From positions 506,001 to 570,000 of the forward strand of contig NC_009393.2 in NCBI RefSeq assembly GCF_000002875.2: DNA of 64,000 bases. Reading direction: 5' to 3'. The stretch comes from Leishmania infantum JPCM5. Lineage: Eukaryota > Euglenozoa > Kinetoplastea > Trypanosomatida > Trypanosomatidae. The notes beneath the pieces are model-generated. The model did not search any database, had not been told where the DNA came from, and was given only the letters and a program-made list of their open reading frames with translations. Below are positions 30,802-41,787 of the stretch, in pieces (position 1 is the stretch's first letter; each line of letters begins with the position of its first letter). A program made the position numbers and the translations under genes.

Positions 30802-31518
30802 TCAGTGCTGCTGGCGCTTCTCGAGGAATTGAGGCAGCGGTGTAATACCGGTGTACGCCACAACTTCATCGTATTCCTTGGCAAGCATGTCCTCCCACGG
30901 CACATTGAGATACATGGGCACGGCGGGCTCACCGTGGCGGGAGCAAGGTGCGTTGCGAGAGGCCCACTCCCAATAGAGTCGCATGTGTGCCCACTGCGCT
31001 GCTGCCAGACGCGGTGCTCCACCCAGCAGCGAGAGCAACCCAAGAGGCAGGCCCGTGTGCTTCCACTCAAAGATCTTCACCGCCAGCTCCTCCTCTATCG
31101 AGCGACCACAACCGGTAATGATGTGCACAAAGTCGTGGCACTGCCTGTACCGCGTCATTACATACGCCAAAGTCGGATCAGCAATGTGCTTCACCGCCGT
31201 CCGCCCACTTGGCAGGAAATGGTTACGGTCCATATAGGCGGCATACCTGAAGCCGAAGGTGGACGGTGCGAGGCCGCGGCTGAACTCGAGCGCCTCATCG
31301 CCCACGACAGGCTGGTGCTTCAAAATGCTGCGGCCCCGCTGGTCAGCCATCATGCAGTTCTTCATGTTCTCCAGCGAATCGAGCGAGCTGAGCTCGCCCA
31401 CAGCGGAGACGGCATCTGCATTCGTCGGATCGTGGATCGCCCTTAGGCTTTCAACTGCGAAGGCGGCGGTCCGATGGGCCAACGCAACACCAGTTGCAAT
31501 AGGCGGCACCCACTGCAT
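30802..31518 (-). CDS. COQ4: COQ4, ubiquinone biosynthesis protein
   Basis: A 238-residue COQ4 family protein, which acts with the ubiquinone biosynthesis complex on the matrix side of the mitochondrial inner membrane. The diagnostic metal-binding motif HDxxH-x11-E is present and complete: HDFVH at residues 128-132 followed by Glu at 144 (GCGRSIEEE). The family regions LAPSTFGFRYAAYMDRN and IADPTLAYVMTRYRQCHDF flank it, and the C-terminal YLNVPWEDMLAKEYDEV is typical. The length fits the usual 230-260. The ATG start at 31518 is chosen. Upstream in the same frame lies an Arg-rich stretch (RRSPAIFARAVNRLLCA) that looks like a mitochondrial presequence but has no ATG in view, so the true start is uncertain. 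Confidence 0.95.
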   Translation of the reverse strand: MQWVPPIATGVALAHRTAAFAVESLRAIHDPTNADAVSAVGELSSLDSLENMKNCMMADQRGRSILKHQPVVGDEALEFSRGLAPSTFGFRYAAYMDRNHFLPSGRTAVKHIADPTLAYVMTRYRQCHDFVHIITGCGRSIEEELAVKIFEWKHTGLPLGLLSLLGGAPRLAAAQWAHMRLYWEWASRNAPCSRHGEPAVPMYLNVPWEDMLAKEYDEVVAYTGITPLPQFLEKRQQH

Positions 31519-34080
31519 GGCGTGCGCACAGAGCAGACGATTTACCGCGCGCGCAAAGATGGCAGGGCTACGCCGCAAGTGCGCGCACTCACACAGACGT
31601 TTAGCGCGTGCGGTCTCGTGAAGCGTGTGTATGCAGCGACTCGGGCTGCAGTTGTTTTGTGCCGTGCAAGGGCTGTGCGGGCTCCCTGCAATGAGAGTAA
31701 TTAGATGCTGGAAGACACGCCGGTGGCGAGGGGTGGAGGCCGTGGACCTTTCAGTCCGTGCGAGAGAGCTGCTATGAGTATGCTTAGCGCTTCACACCCG
31801 CTAAAGAAGGAAGGCAGCACACACGCGCAACATGGAGAAAGGAAGGACAGAGAGAGAACAGTGGGTGGGTAAGACGGGGCGAGACGGGTGCGTTGCACAA
31901 TGTGCAGCGGCTCCGTCCTGTTGCAGCGCCGACCCCACGCGGGAGAACGCAAACGATAAAGGAAAGCGCGAGGTTCAGGTCGTCAGGAGGTGACCGGCAG
32001 TGCCTGCACGTGCGCCTGCATGGGTCTCGACAGCGCCTGCAAACGGGGTTGCTGATCAGGAACAGCGAGAAGTACACTTCGCTCGCTATTAGGGGTTCAC
32101 TGCAGACGGAGCGAGAAGCGTGAGTGAGAGGAAAGCAAGAGCAATGCCTCTTCGTTCTCTCTTCCCACCAGCCATCCGGCCGGCGGTATCCTGAGGCACC
32201 TTCCAGTTGAGACAGAGCCCCCCTCCTTCCTCGCGATACAGGCGACCGCGGTTCGTCTCGTGTGGCCTTTCACTGCCTATGCGGCATGGCCGCGGCTGAG
32301 CAGGTTAACGCGCAAAACACACACGCACACAGTAACCAAAAGGCAACGGGGGATCAGGGGGACGGTCGCACAGGACAGGTGCGGCAGCGCAGAGACGACT
32401 GTGCGCACGAGGAGGCGCGCTGAAGATGGAGTCCCACACGGACAAGCAAACGACCTTCTCGAGAGCAGCGGCAGCGTTCTCGTCTGTCGTCGCACATACA
32501 CGCACGCACATAATCTCGCGCGATTGCGTCAAGAGAGGACGAAGAGATAAAGAAACGCGGTTGGCATTGTGGGCGCTGCCCGCTGGCCGCATGTCCTTTT
32601 GCCTCATCCGTCCACACTTGGGGGCGGGGAGAGCACATTCCGCCGCGTCTTTTCTACACTCTCGGGCCCCAGTTATCCGTTAAGCAGACTTCTCGGCCAG
32701 AACCAGACCTTGTCCGATTCGCGGCGACGGGATTAATGTCGCCGGGAAACTGGTCGAGCACAATTCCAGCGTCTTCTTGTCCGGGAGAGAGCACACGCAG
32801 ACACCCTGCTGCTCACAAGACGGGCCATGGGACATTCTTGCGCCGTCGCAAGTGCGCGTACACATATTGGTGAGAAACCCTCTCTTGTTGCACAGTCCGC
32901 GTAGACAGTGCCGTCTGTTCAAAACCACCTGGGGGAGGGGGGTGGGCGCAGTGAGCTGTCGGCGTGCCAGCTGCCTCACAAAAATGAGAGCTGGGAAGCT
33001 GCATGGCGACACGTTGACGGCAACACAATTCACGGTAAGACGCCATCTGCACTGCAAAACCAGAAGCACTGCATGAAATGGCGATGAAGCTGTGAGAACG
33101 CACCGTACAGGTTTGAGCGCTGAGAGGTGAACACCTTACAGCCGCATGTGTAGGTGCAACGAGCATGCTGTATAACGTCCAAATATGAATCTTGCCTTCG
33201 TCCAAAGGAAAGCAAACACGTCAAAAATGGCGAAGAGGGAGCACAACGCGCCTCCGCAGCGCCGTCCCGTCTTCGCTGGCGTATTCGATGAAAAGGGGGC
33301 CTGAAAAAAAAGGAGAATGGCTCCACCCACAGACAGAGCCAATATATATATATATATAAGGCGGGGCGGGGCGGGACGGGCGGCCGTTCTTGCCATCTCC
33401 TTCGGGGAGCTATGGTGTTTTGGGTGGACGACAACGCGCCACCACTTTCGCTGGACGCCCATCGTCTGCGCAACAGCCTAGATAAAGCGTAGGTGGAATG
33501 CGAGCGTCCCTAGCCGCCATGCATTTGAGCTTCTATGGCTGCGCGCACACACACACCTGACGTGTCTTCGCCCCGGCCTCATCGTCTCCCCTCCCTCCCC
33601 CCGTCCCCTGATTTTCATGTGAGCGTAAGTCACCCGTGATCCGTTGTGCCCAATCCTCCTTCGAAATACACTAGCAAGCTTGGCGAGACGCTCTAACGTT
33701 GCACGGCTGTGCATTACCCACACGCACACACCGTGTGTGATACCGGGAGAGCGAGAGGGGCATCCTCAAAGGTGGAGGCGGGATGGAAGCGAAAACATCG
33801 GTGAAGCGAAGCACGAGAAGATCGAAAAGCGCAGGTGAAAGTTACCATGGCGATAATGATGAGGGGGAGAGCGCGCGCTTGGTAGTGGAGGAGGCACCGA
33901 GTATCGAACCCGTCACAGCCAACACCATCACCTACTCATACAGATGCAATCGTAGCATCGGTTAAGCTTACACACGCGCGACGATTACATGCCACTGCTC
34001 CTCCATCCACCTCGGCTTGGCGACAGCCCAAGTAATACCGGGTGGATGGGAGGCAGCCATGCGGTGCATGGATCGATGAG
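31519..34080. other. Long intergenic region; AT and GGGGC repeats
   Basis: 2.5 kb without a supported gene. It contains an AT microsatellite at about 33342-33359 directly followed by GGGGC-type repeats (33360-33380), and CA-rich tracts. The first about 60 bases beyond the COQ4 start stay open in the COQ4 frame. Short open frames here have biased, UTR-like composition. Confidence 0.55.
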
Positions 34081-34088
34081 TAGCTTTC

Positions 34089-35960
34089 CTATGCACGCCT
34101 AAAAGCCGCCACCGCCACCGACACCGACAGCTTCACCGCTGCCTCTCTCTCGTCTTCGCCGTCGCTGCGTGATGCGCGGGATGCCTGATGAGGTGACGAC
34201 GCCGTCGACCTCGTCAAAGCCCATCGTGGTACGCCCGTTTTGCAGCTGGCGGTCGGCGAGCTACCAGTGCGCGATACGAAGCTGCAGGGGCACGCGTCGT
34301 CAGTGACCTGCTGACGCTGCCGTGCCCGCATCAATAGCAAGTATCTTGTGCGCGTTGGTGATGGTGGAGCGGCTCTAGCCAATGACGATAATCGTGCAGC
34401 TCTCGCAAAGGTTAGCGATGAGCTGATTGAAAACACGCTGCTTGCGCAGGAGTGCATGTGCGATAGCAATGCGCTGCCGCTGACCGCCGCTCCATCCCCC
34501 GCCTCACTCCCCGACGAATGTGCTGTAGCCATCCGAGAGTCCGACGATAAAGCTGTGTGCATTAACCGCCTTTGCCGCCGTCACGGCGGCCTCATGCGAG
34601 GCCTTCTCCAGTCCGTGGCTGATGTTGTCCTCAGCAGAACAGCTGAAGACTGCATGTCCTGGGCCACCACTGCGCACTGATGGTGCAGCCACTTGAAAAG
34701 AAGGTCGCGAATGTCTCGCCCGTCGACGAGAACGCACATCACCTGTGGCTCGTACATGCAGAGCATGGTGGTGGACTTGCCGCCGCCAGAGCCGCCGACG
34801 ATGGCGGTGACGGAGCTGTGCGGAAACTCGCCGGAGATGCTGATCAAAACAATGCGGCCACGTCGCGCTTGGTGGTGCAAGCAGATGCAGTCTAGCACCC
34901 TTGACTCCACACCAGCGGTGGCGGTCTCACTGCCTTTCGTTGGGGCAAGATCGGTTTTCACCTCAAGCACGGTGAGCATGCACTCGGCCGCACCGATGCT
35001 TTTCCTGAGCTGGTTCAGTGCGCCGTTCAGCACCTGATATGCCGAGATCATCCAGCTGAAGTACAGCTAGAAGGTGGCCAGCTGGCCAGCGGCAACGTCG
35101 TGCGGCTGCGCCACGACGCTGTACCCGTCAAAGCCTAGCATCACTGCTGCTGAAGCCCAGCTCCAGAAGGCTTGTGGCGCAGAGCGTGCCGGAGAAGACA
35201 ATGGCTTTGCGAGGTGTCTTGCTCAGTGTCGTGCCCATCGCTGCCACAAACTTCTCGTGCTCCTCGGCCGAGAAGGCGCAGCTGATGCGGATGCTCGAGA
35301 AGGCGTCGGTGGCTGTGCTGCTGCCCTGCGCCAGCGCGTCTCAGGCGCCGCGGTAGATGCAAGCCACCTACCGCGCGTACGTCCCGGTGGTGAGGATGAT
35401 GGGTAAGACCATCATCTGCGTGATCATTGCACGCCGCCAGCAAGCAAGAAAGTACATCGGCATGGCCCCGATGGGCGTGTTGACCTTGGTCAGGGTCAAG
35501 CTCATGAGCATCTGAACTGGCTGCGCGGTCACCTAGACGCCATTCGCCATGCACGCCGTCAGCGATCCGACGGTGGTGCAGTCGCAGAAGCGCATGCAGG
35601 GGTAGATGAGCTTGGCCAAGAGGTGCTCACGGGTGCCCATGGTGAGGTTGCGTTTGACGAGGATGCTTCAGAAAGAGCGGGCGCTGCCGTCCAATGAAGG
35701 CAACTGCGCATCGCCGCCATGACGACCCCCCCTCTCTCCGAGGGCTTCTCCTTCGGGTACGTCGTCGTCCACGTCGAGGAGGCGTGAGATAGGGACCCGA
35801 ATCCCGATCAGCACGACGAGGTACAAAGTCAGCACCACACGCAGGCCCTGCGCGCATGAGGCGCCCACTACGTGACGCGCCTCCAGCTAAACTCATCCCA
35901 CTTGCCACATATTTTCGACTACCATGGGCGCCGCTATGCAGGCGACGTCGCCGGAGAAGG
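34089..35960 (-). pseudogene. Decayed ABCB-type (half) ABC transporter
   Basis: The remains of a membrane-plus-ATPase transporter are readable across about 1.9 kb of the minus strand. From N to C: a membrane helix (VVLTLYLVVLIGIRVPISRL) and MGTREHLLAKLIYPCMRF; LLACW-type loops and a helix (MITQMMVLPIILTTGTYAR); SIRISCAFSAEEHEKFVAAM; the coupling region ending SIGAAECMLTVLE; a Walker A GGSGGGKST near 34780; FSCSAEDNISHGLE and AAKAVNAHSFIVGLSDGY; and the signature WSGGQRQRIAIAHALL. Lesions: in-frame stops within the membrane part, a frame change after the Q-loop, a stop just before the signature, loss of the whole Walker B/DEATSALD segment so that ALLRK joins directly to QRVFNQL, and loss of the H-loop His to a stop. 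It cannot make a functional ATPase. Boundaries are approximate. Confidence 0.9.
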
Positions 35961-37166
35961 CGCTGCGAAGAAATATGTGAGGTCCCCACCACGATGACAG
36001 GATCATTGCATTTCGGTTGCCCACGCTGTGGCGACCACCACGCAGAGCGGACAGGATCAGAAAAGCACTCCCAAGACCCAAAAGAGACAGAGAGATGAGC
36101 CGTGAGCAGGGGAGCAAAGAACAGGCCACTCCGTCAGGAGACGAACGGAAGAGCGTTGTTCCCGGGCGTGTGATGAGATACGGAAGTGTGCGTGGGGCCC
36201 GTTGGATGGAGCGCATATGTCCAAGGCAGGAGAAGAACGCGCAGCGTGGAGGCCCAAGGAGGGAGCTTAGCCAAAGACACGACACTGTCAGACGCAGGCG
36301 TAAAGCACTGGTTCCATACTGCAGACATGAGCAGGCCACAAAGAGAGGATAGCAGCGCTGGCCGATGCGTCGACAGGTACGCGCGGATGAGCGTATCAAT
36401 AGAAGGCAGGTCGCGGTCGGCCCTTCTCTGCGCGACCGGTGAGAGTGAGAGAGGAAGACCGTTGGAGAGAAGGAAGCAGGAGGAACGGTGGGACATCATG
36501 AGAGCGACATCTGGGCACCGTCCATATGCGGGTTGCCCACCATCAAGCGCACATCACTCACAGTCTCTACAAAAAGGCGTTGGCAATAACACGGATGCGA
36601 GGCAGCGGGAGACTGGGGTGCACTCACCGAATCGCCGACACAGCTCTATGGAGAGAAGGGAAAAGAGCAAGCGGGCATCATCATCACGCCAGCGTTGCCG
36701 GTGTGCACTGTTGTCTTCCACCCACCCCCTGACCGGAAGTGTAGCGAAGATGCGACAGAAAACAAACACCTCCATGGCGGGAAGCACACGTCTGCCCAAG
36801 CACATGGTAACACAAGTGGCAGTGCTTCAGCGGCCTCGATCGAGTCAGTTGTTAACGTTTTTACGGTGCAGCCCCTCCGTCATCGGCACCCGAAAGCACA
36901 CCACGACGTGGTGACAAAAATGCGTGATGAGGCTGCAGCATCATCGATGATGGCCGTCTCAGACAACAACAACGCGGTCGGGGTAGAAGGGAGAGGCGGC
37001 GTCACGCACGATCCCCTTCTTGAGCAGGCAATGAGAGGAGAAATGGGAGGCGCAGCACTGTCCAAAGTGCAGCGTCCGCTGGGCACAGTGTCTAAAACGC
37101 GTCTCCGCGGCCAATACACAGCCACGGGGGGAGACCAAAGAGGAGGAGAGCATTAAGAAAGTAGGC
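35961..37166. other. Intergenic, nothing recognised
   Basis: About 1.2 kb between the ABC remnant and the J-domain gene. A 242-codon plus-strand open frame at 36186-36914 has UTR-like Ser/Arg/His composition and no domain. No gene is supported. It includes the predicted 3' UTR of the J-domain gene. Confidence 0.5.
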
Positions 37167-38408
37167 TCATGCTTTGCCTCCACCGCTGCTGTGGCTCTTA
37201 CTGTTACTCGACTGAAAGCCGCCGCCACTTCCCTTGTGGTTACTCGAAGTTCCGCCGTAGCGCCTGTTTTTGTTAGGAGGGCCACCGCGGTGGTTGCGCA
37301 TGGACCTGTGCGACATCTTCCGCGACGAGTTGTGCACGCGGCCCACGCCTCCCTCAAAGTGCCCATGCGGCGCGGGACCCCCGCTCATCTGATGTACACC
37401 GTAGAACGGGGTCGCGTGTGCGTATGGCATGTCATACGCCTCTTCGTCGCCTGGATAGTACCCGAACGGGTCCCCATTTTCCTCGGAAGAGCCATCGAAG
37501 TACGGCTCCTCCTCCATCATCTCATACAGCTCAAACGGCACTTCATCCGGCGACTCGGCATGGTAGAAGGGCCCGTGTCCCCCATGATAGCGGTGCCGCT
37601 TTGCGTGGTGCGGCTTCGCCCCTTTGCGCCGCTGCGGCTGATTGTCGCTGCTCCACCGGTTGAACTCCTCCAACACCGCCGCTGCGCTCTCCTTCCCGAG
37701 GGCGTTGGCAATGAACTCGAAGCTCTTGCCATCTTGGTACATGTTCACCATCGCCTTCACCTGCTCCTCAGGCCAGGTCGTGGAGGACGAGCTCTTCTTT
37801 CCAGCATGTGACTGCCTACCGTCACAGCTGCCGGACGACTGCCGCGGTCTGGCCGAGGCATTACCGCGCGGTGGTCGCCATCGGTCGTTGGCGCGGTAAA
37901 ACGCCTCCACGTGCATGTTTCGGACAAAGCCGTCCTCCTCGTTTTGCCGTCGCATCTCTTCCCACATGAGCTCGTACATGAGGGGGTCCATGTCTTCATA
38001 CCACGGCTGATACGCACTGTCCTGCTTTGAGTAGTAGGAGGAGGACGAGGAGTCGGATGCCCCACTTGCGTTTGGCGCGCGCGTAGCCTCGAAGAGCCGC
38101 CTGCCCGCCTGATGAAACTGCTTCACCGTGTTGTAGGCGTTGTTAATGTCCGTCATGCGGTTCGTGCTAGAAGCCGCAGAGGAGTTCGACACGTCTGGAT
38201 GATGCTCCTTGGCGAGGTCTCCGTAGCGCTTCTTCACATCGGTCAAAGTGGCCGAGGCGTGCACCCCAAGTACTTTGTACGCCTTGCGCACATCGTCCTC
38301 CGTCGGAACCGTCGCGCAGTGCCGGCACGCCGAAAATGCGAGGGAACCAGGCAGAGACTGGCACGCACGATTAACGAGACGCACGCGCCACCGGCGGATG
38401 CCGTGCAT
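37167..38408 (-). CDS. J-domain (DnaJ/Hsp40) protein with a SANT-like segment, likely mitochondrial
   Basis: A 413-residue protein. Residues 38-100 form a J domain with the essential HPD motif at 70-72 (LAKEHHPDV), which stimulates Hsp70 ATPase activity. The N-terminal 35 residues are Arg-rich without acidic residues (MHGIRRWRVRLVNRACQSLP), consistent with a mitochondrial presequence. Residues about 211-252 (WPEEQVKAMVNMYQDGKSFE, then IANALGKESAAAVLEEFNRW) resemble a SANT/Myb helix-turn-helix, a pairing known from DNAJC1/DNAJC2-type proteins. The C-terminal 130 residues are disordered, rich in Gly, Ser, His, Tyr and Arg. There is no Cys-rich zinc domain, so it is class C. The start at the Met before the presequence is well placed. 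Confidence 0.85.
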   Translation of the reverse strand: MHGIRRWRVRLVNRACQSLPGSLAFSACRHCATVPTEDDVRKAYKVLGVHASATLTDVKKRYGDLAKEHHPDVSNSSAASSTNRMTDINNAYNTVKQFHQAGRRLFEATRAPNASGASDSSSSSYYSKQDSAYQPWYEDMDPLMYELMWEEMRRQNEEDGFVRNMHVEAFYRANDRWRPPRGNASARPRQSSGSCDGRQSHAGKKSSSSTTWPEEQVKAMVNMYQDGKSFEFIANALGKESAAAVLEEFNRWSSDNQPQRRKGAKPHHAKRHRYHGGHGPFYHAESPDEVPFELYEMMEEEPYFDGSSEENGDPFGYYPGDEEAYDMPYAHATPFYGVHQMSGGPAPHGHFEGGVGRVHNSSRKMSHRSMRNHRGGPPNKNRRYGGTSSNHKGSGGGFQSSNSKSHSSGGGKA

Positions 38409-39338
38409 GATGGCAGGCGTGCCGGATAGTAAAACACGTCGTGCCACGCTCTTGTGGGAGCTCGCTCTTTCTCTTGGCTCTCGTCTAAAAGAGGGGTCGC
38501 AGCCGGACAGCAACGGCGGGTGGCTACGGAAAGCGTATGGGTGTATATGTGTCGGTGTGTGCGACAGTGCGTCTACAAAGGAGGATGTGGACGCTGCTGC
38601 AGCCAACGGAAACAAGCGCACCGTAGCAGCTCCTTCTCCGTTGACTTGACAGCAATAGAAGAAGGCTGCGGCGGAGCAGTCGCGAGCGCACACGCCAACA
38701 CGCTCCAACCACTGTCACCTCCGCCACGTGTTTCGAACGGTCAAGACTCTCGCTGATGGCACGAGTGGCGAATCGGTAGCATAGAATATCACGTGTCGTG
38801 TGGGTCGTAAGAGCAGTGCGAAGGACGGGGAGAAGGTTGTGGAGGTGGAGACGCAGCCTGTGCGGGGCTTATCTAAGAGAAAAAGCAAGAGGTCGGCAGA
38901 ATTGAGCCCCAACGGGAGCATCATATTGTGTTCCACATTCCTGCACAGTGCGCGGCTCGAAGCGCTGCTTTGGTCGGTTTCTCGTCTTGTTGTACCGCTC
39001 TTTTTGTCTTCGGTATTCAGTGGAGTGGCACCGCCTGCGGCGCGCGCGCCACCAAAGAGGAAGCGAGCAAACACACGCAAGGGAGAACAATGAGGGAAAG
39101 GTGAGGCTGACGGCAAAGCCCAAGAGCAGCGGCAGCGCCACTCAGCGTCACTGCGGTTTTGCACATGTGTGAGAGCACGGGCAGGCCGGAGTGTGAGCTT
39201 GAGAGAAGAGGCGCAGCGCTACAGCGCTCACGAGCTCTCTTCCCTCAATCGCACGAGAACGAGCCCTCCCTCCCCCGCCATGGCCATTGCAAGTGCGCGT
39301 TCGACTCGTCAGCGAAGAGCGCGACTGCGGTCGCATTA
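38409..39338. other. Intergenic, nothing recognised
   Basis: A 930-base spacer between the first rhodanese gene and the J-domain gene. The part next to the J-domain start is pyrimidine-rich on the minus strand. No gene is supported. Confidence 0.55.
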
Positions 39339-39734
39339 CTAAAGGTCCTCATCCAGCTTGTTCTGTGTTGAGTCGAGGTATTCTGACATCTTGGCGTCCA
39401 GGAAGACAACGGACTTGTAGCCGCGCGCCGCTAGGTAGGTAGCGGCCGAGGAGGCCCGGACCTGATTTAAGGCGTACACGAGAATGCGGTCTTTCTTGTG
39501 TGGCTTACGCACGCCGTACTTTCTCTGAAAGGCCGACTCCCGCATCTGCATAGCGTCGTAGAAGTCGCGAAAGTAGATCACTAGCGCGTGTGGAAGCGGC
39601 CGCACGGCCTGCACCTCGAATTCCTCACGTACATCCAGCAGGTACACCCCGTTCGCGCTGCCGGCCTGGAGCGCGCGCACGACCGCCTGGGCCTCGTACA
39701 CATTGAAGGCGTGTGTAAATTCTGGCAGCGACAT
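39339..39734 (-). CDS. Rhodanese-like domain protein lacking the active-site Cys
   Basis: A 131-residue single rhodanese domain. YLLDVREEFEVQAV at residues 31-44 is the conserved LLDVRxxxE region. The active-site loop, normally C followed by five residues in a Y-C-x-x-G-x-R-S context, reads YALNQVRASSA at 87-97, so the catalytic Cys is Ala 88. It therefore cannot form a persulfide and is probably a binding or regulatory module. The C-terminus is Asp/Glu-rich and lacks the GSWAxW motif seen in its two neighbours. It is one of three tandem rhodaneses. Confidence 0.88.
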   Translation of the reverse strand: MSLPEFTHAFNVYEAQAVVRALQAGSANGVYLLDVREEFEVQAVRPLPHALVIYFRDFYDAMQMRESAFQRKYGVRKPHKKDRILVYALNQVRASSAATYLAARGYKSVVFLDAKMSEYLDSTQNKLDEDL

Positions 39735-40386
39735 CGCAACGAAACAGAAGTGACTTAGCTATCACGCAAAACAGTCTTATCGTGCGGCGCGTAGATAGTC
39801 TGGGAGATGGCAGCTCTATAAGAGCAGAAGAGCAAGAACGACTCTTTCTGCGCCGATGTCTTGCAGATGCGCGCACCCCAGAGCAAGGGCAAGTGTACGT
39901 ACAGTGCGCGCCGCGAGGGAGAGGGCGCGGCTGCGGTCACCTCTGTTGCGATGACGGAGTGCGTTCTCAAGGTGGTAAATAAAAGAAAGATGGAGAGGAG
40001 GAGCGCGAGGAAGCATGAAGCCCAGGCAGACGCGGCGTCTCGAGGGACCAACACGAAGGCAAGCAGCTACGAAGAGGGACGTGACAAAAATGAAGCGGGC
40101 ATATGGGCAGGAGCGCAGGGGGACGCCATTCATGGATGCCACGAGTGTTGGCAAGCAGCTTGAGGGTACCGTGCAGCACTGGTATACAATGGGTAGGTGT
40201 GCGCGACTCCTTTGCAGTAGCCCGCGGGGCGCAGATGTTGCACACAAATCAGGCAACGCGTCGCTACCTTTTCTTTTCCTTGTTCAGGAGGTGCCGTCCG
40301 AGTGAGAGGCGCTGTAACGATCGTAAGAACAGCTGAATCGAGTGATCCTGCACACGGTAACGAAATAATCGTCCGTCCAATCTCCT
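39735..40386. other. Intergenic, nothing recognised
   Basis: A 650-base spacer between the first two rhodanese genes. No gene, repeat or shared flank with the next spacer was noticed, so the tandem genes do not sit in an obvious recent duplication unit. Confidence 0.5.
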
Positions 40387-40839
40387 TCACTTGAGTGGAG
40401 TATGCAAAGACTCTGGCGCCGCCGCAGAGGTGCTGGGGGTGCCGTATGCATGGTACCACTGAGCCCAGCTGCCGGAGAAATTGCCGACGTTTTCAAAGCC
40501 AAGTTCCTCTGCGATCTCGCAGGCGATGGCAGAGCGGACGCCGTGGGCGCAGTAGAGCACCATCTGAGTCACTCCTTGGACGGGGCGAGCACCGCCGAAG
40601 AAGAACTCGAATTCATCATCCTCGAGGATACCGTCCTGGCTGAGAACATCCCGCAGAACCGGTAGCGGAACATTAATGGCAGAAGGAATCATCCCCGTCG
40701 CCGCGACCTCGGCCGTCGATCTAACGTCGATGAGTTGGATGTTGCGGACAGCATCACTACAACTCTGCTTCGCTTTTACAATCTTCGCCACCTGGTCGAT
40801 GCTCAAGCACCGGCATAAACACCAAGTTCGTCTAATCAT
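40387..40839 (-). CDS. Rhodanese-like sulfurtransferase
   Basis: A 150-residue single-domain rhodanese. IQLIDVRSTAEV at residues 35-46 and the active loop YCAHGVRS (Cys 97, Arg 102) are intact, as is the GSWAQW motif near 123-128, so sulfurtransferase or related persulfide chemistry is possible. The N-terminus (MIRRTWCLCRCL) is basic and Cys-rich and could be a short organelle-targeting sequence. An insertion with an acidic stretch (GILEDDEFEFFFGG) lies between the conserved motifs. The physiological sulfur donor and acceptor cannot be inferred. It is closer to the third tandem gene than to the first, judged by the active loop and C-terminal motif. Confidence 0.92.
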   Translation of the reverse strand: MIRRTWCLCRCLSIDQVAKIVKAKQSCSDAVRNIQLIDVRSTAEVAATGMIPSAINVPLPVLRDVLSQDGILEDDEFEFFFGGARPVQGVTQMVLYCAHGVRSAIACEIAEELGFENVGNFSGSWAQWYHAYGTPSTSAAAPESLHTPLK

Positions 40840-41787
40840 CGTCCACCGGCGCTGAAACCAGTAGCGTGCACGCGAACGATGTTAAGGAGACGATTGTCTG
40901 CCTGACGCTACCCAAGCACATGCTCTGAGCGGCGGAGAACGCCGCAGATCAGGGGAAGCGCGCAAGGGGATAGGCTGAGAGACACAAAAGAAGGGCAAAC
41001 AACAGCGCTGATCCCCTTGCGGACACGAGCCGCCATCAGGTAAGGCCAGTTAAGTGATGGCGCGAAATGCACTGCCCAAGTTAAACTAGCGCACAAACAA
41101 CGGAAGCACATAATGAATAACAAGCAGAGAGAGGCGTAGCGAGGAAGTGATGAGGAGTGCAGCACACCGAGCAGAACAAGAGACGACAAGTGCGGTGCGC
41201 TGTCCACCATGTATCGACCGCAACCCACCAGGGAGCGGTACTAATCAACACCAGCAGGGCCGCAAGCGAGGCAGCGTTGCAGCCGATGAGCTATCTAGAG
41301 ATTGGAGGGAGGATTACGTCTACCCGCGGATGCGCAAACGTCTCCTTTCGCGCCTCGGTGCGTCAGGGAGCACTACCATGAATGGCACCGCGCAGTCAAT
41401 GCCTTGCATGCCTTCTTCTCACGGGAATCGCTCTTGCATATCCGCTGACATCGGCTGGGTCAACATGGCACCCGAAAAAGAAAAAGAGGCAGAAAAACCA
41501 GAGCGGCAGCACCGCTGCCGCAGCGTACGTGGCAGCACGACGGAGATGAGGAGAGGCGTGACGACTAAGCGGCAAGCAACGCTGTTGACGAAACAGAGAG
41601 CAAAATAATAAGCGATATCTCTCATGCCACCTTGACATTGCCAGCTGCAGCACCGCGCGTGTGGATCTACCCCCGCGTGGTGCCGGCGTCGAGAAGGTGT
41701 TAGTAGGTGCATGAGGGCTAGCTATCACAATCAGCCAATACCACGGAGCGTGATGGCTAGCGAAGGGGCAGTGAAGCGCCAGTTCGC
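40840..41787. other. Intergenic, nothing recognised
   Basis: A 950-base spacer between the second and third rhodanese genes. A plus-strand open frame at 41147-41608 is basic and low in hydrophobic residues, with no domain. No gene is supported. Confidence 0.5.

Noticed and set aside
33855..33965. tRNA-like boxes on the minus strand (GGTTCGATAC B-box-like and AGCTTAACCG A-box-like)
   Set aside because: The acceptor ends do not pair and the T-stem is only partly formed; no complete cloverleaf can be drawn.
36186..36914. 242-codon plus-strand open frame
   Set aside because: Against the direction of all genes, rich in Ser, Arg and His, no domain and UTR-like composition.
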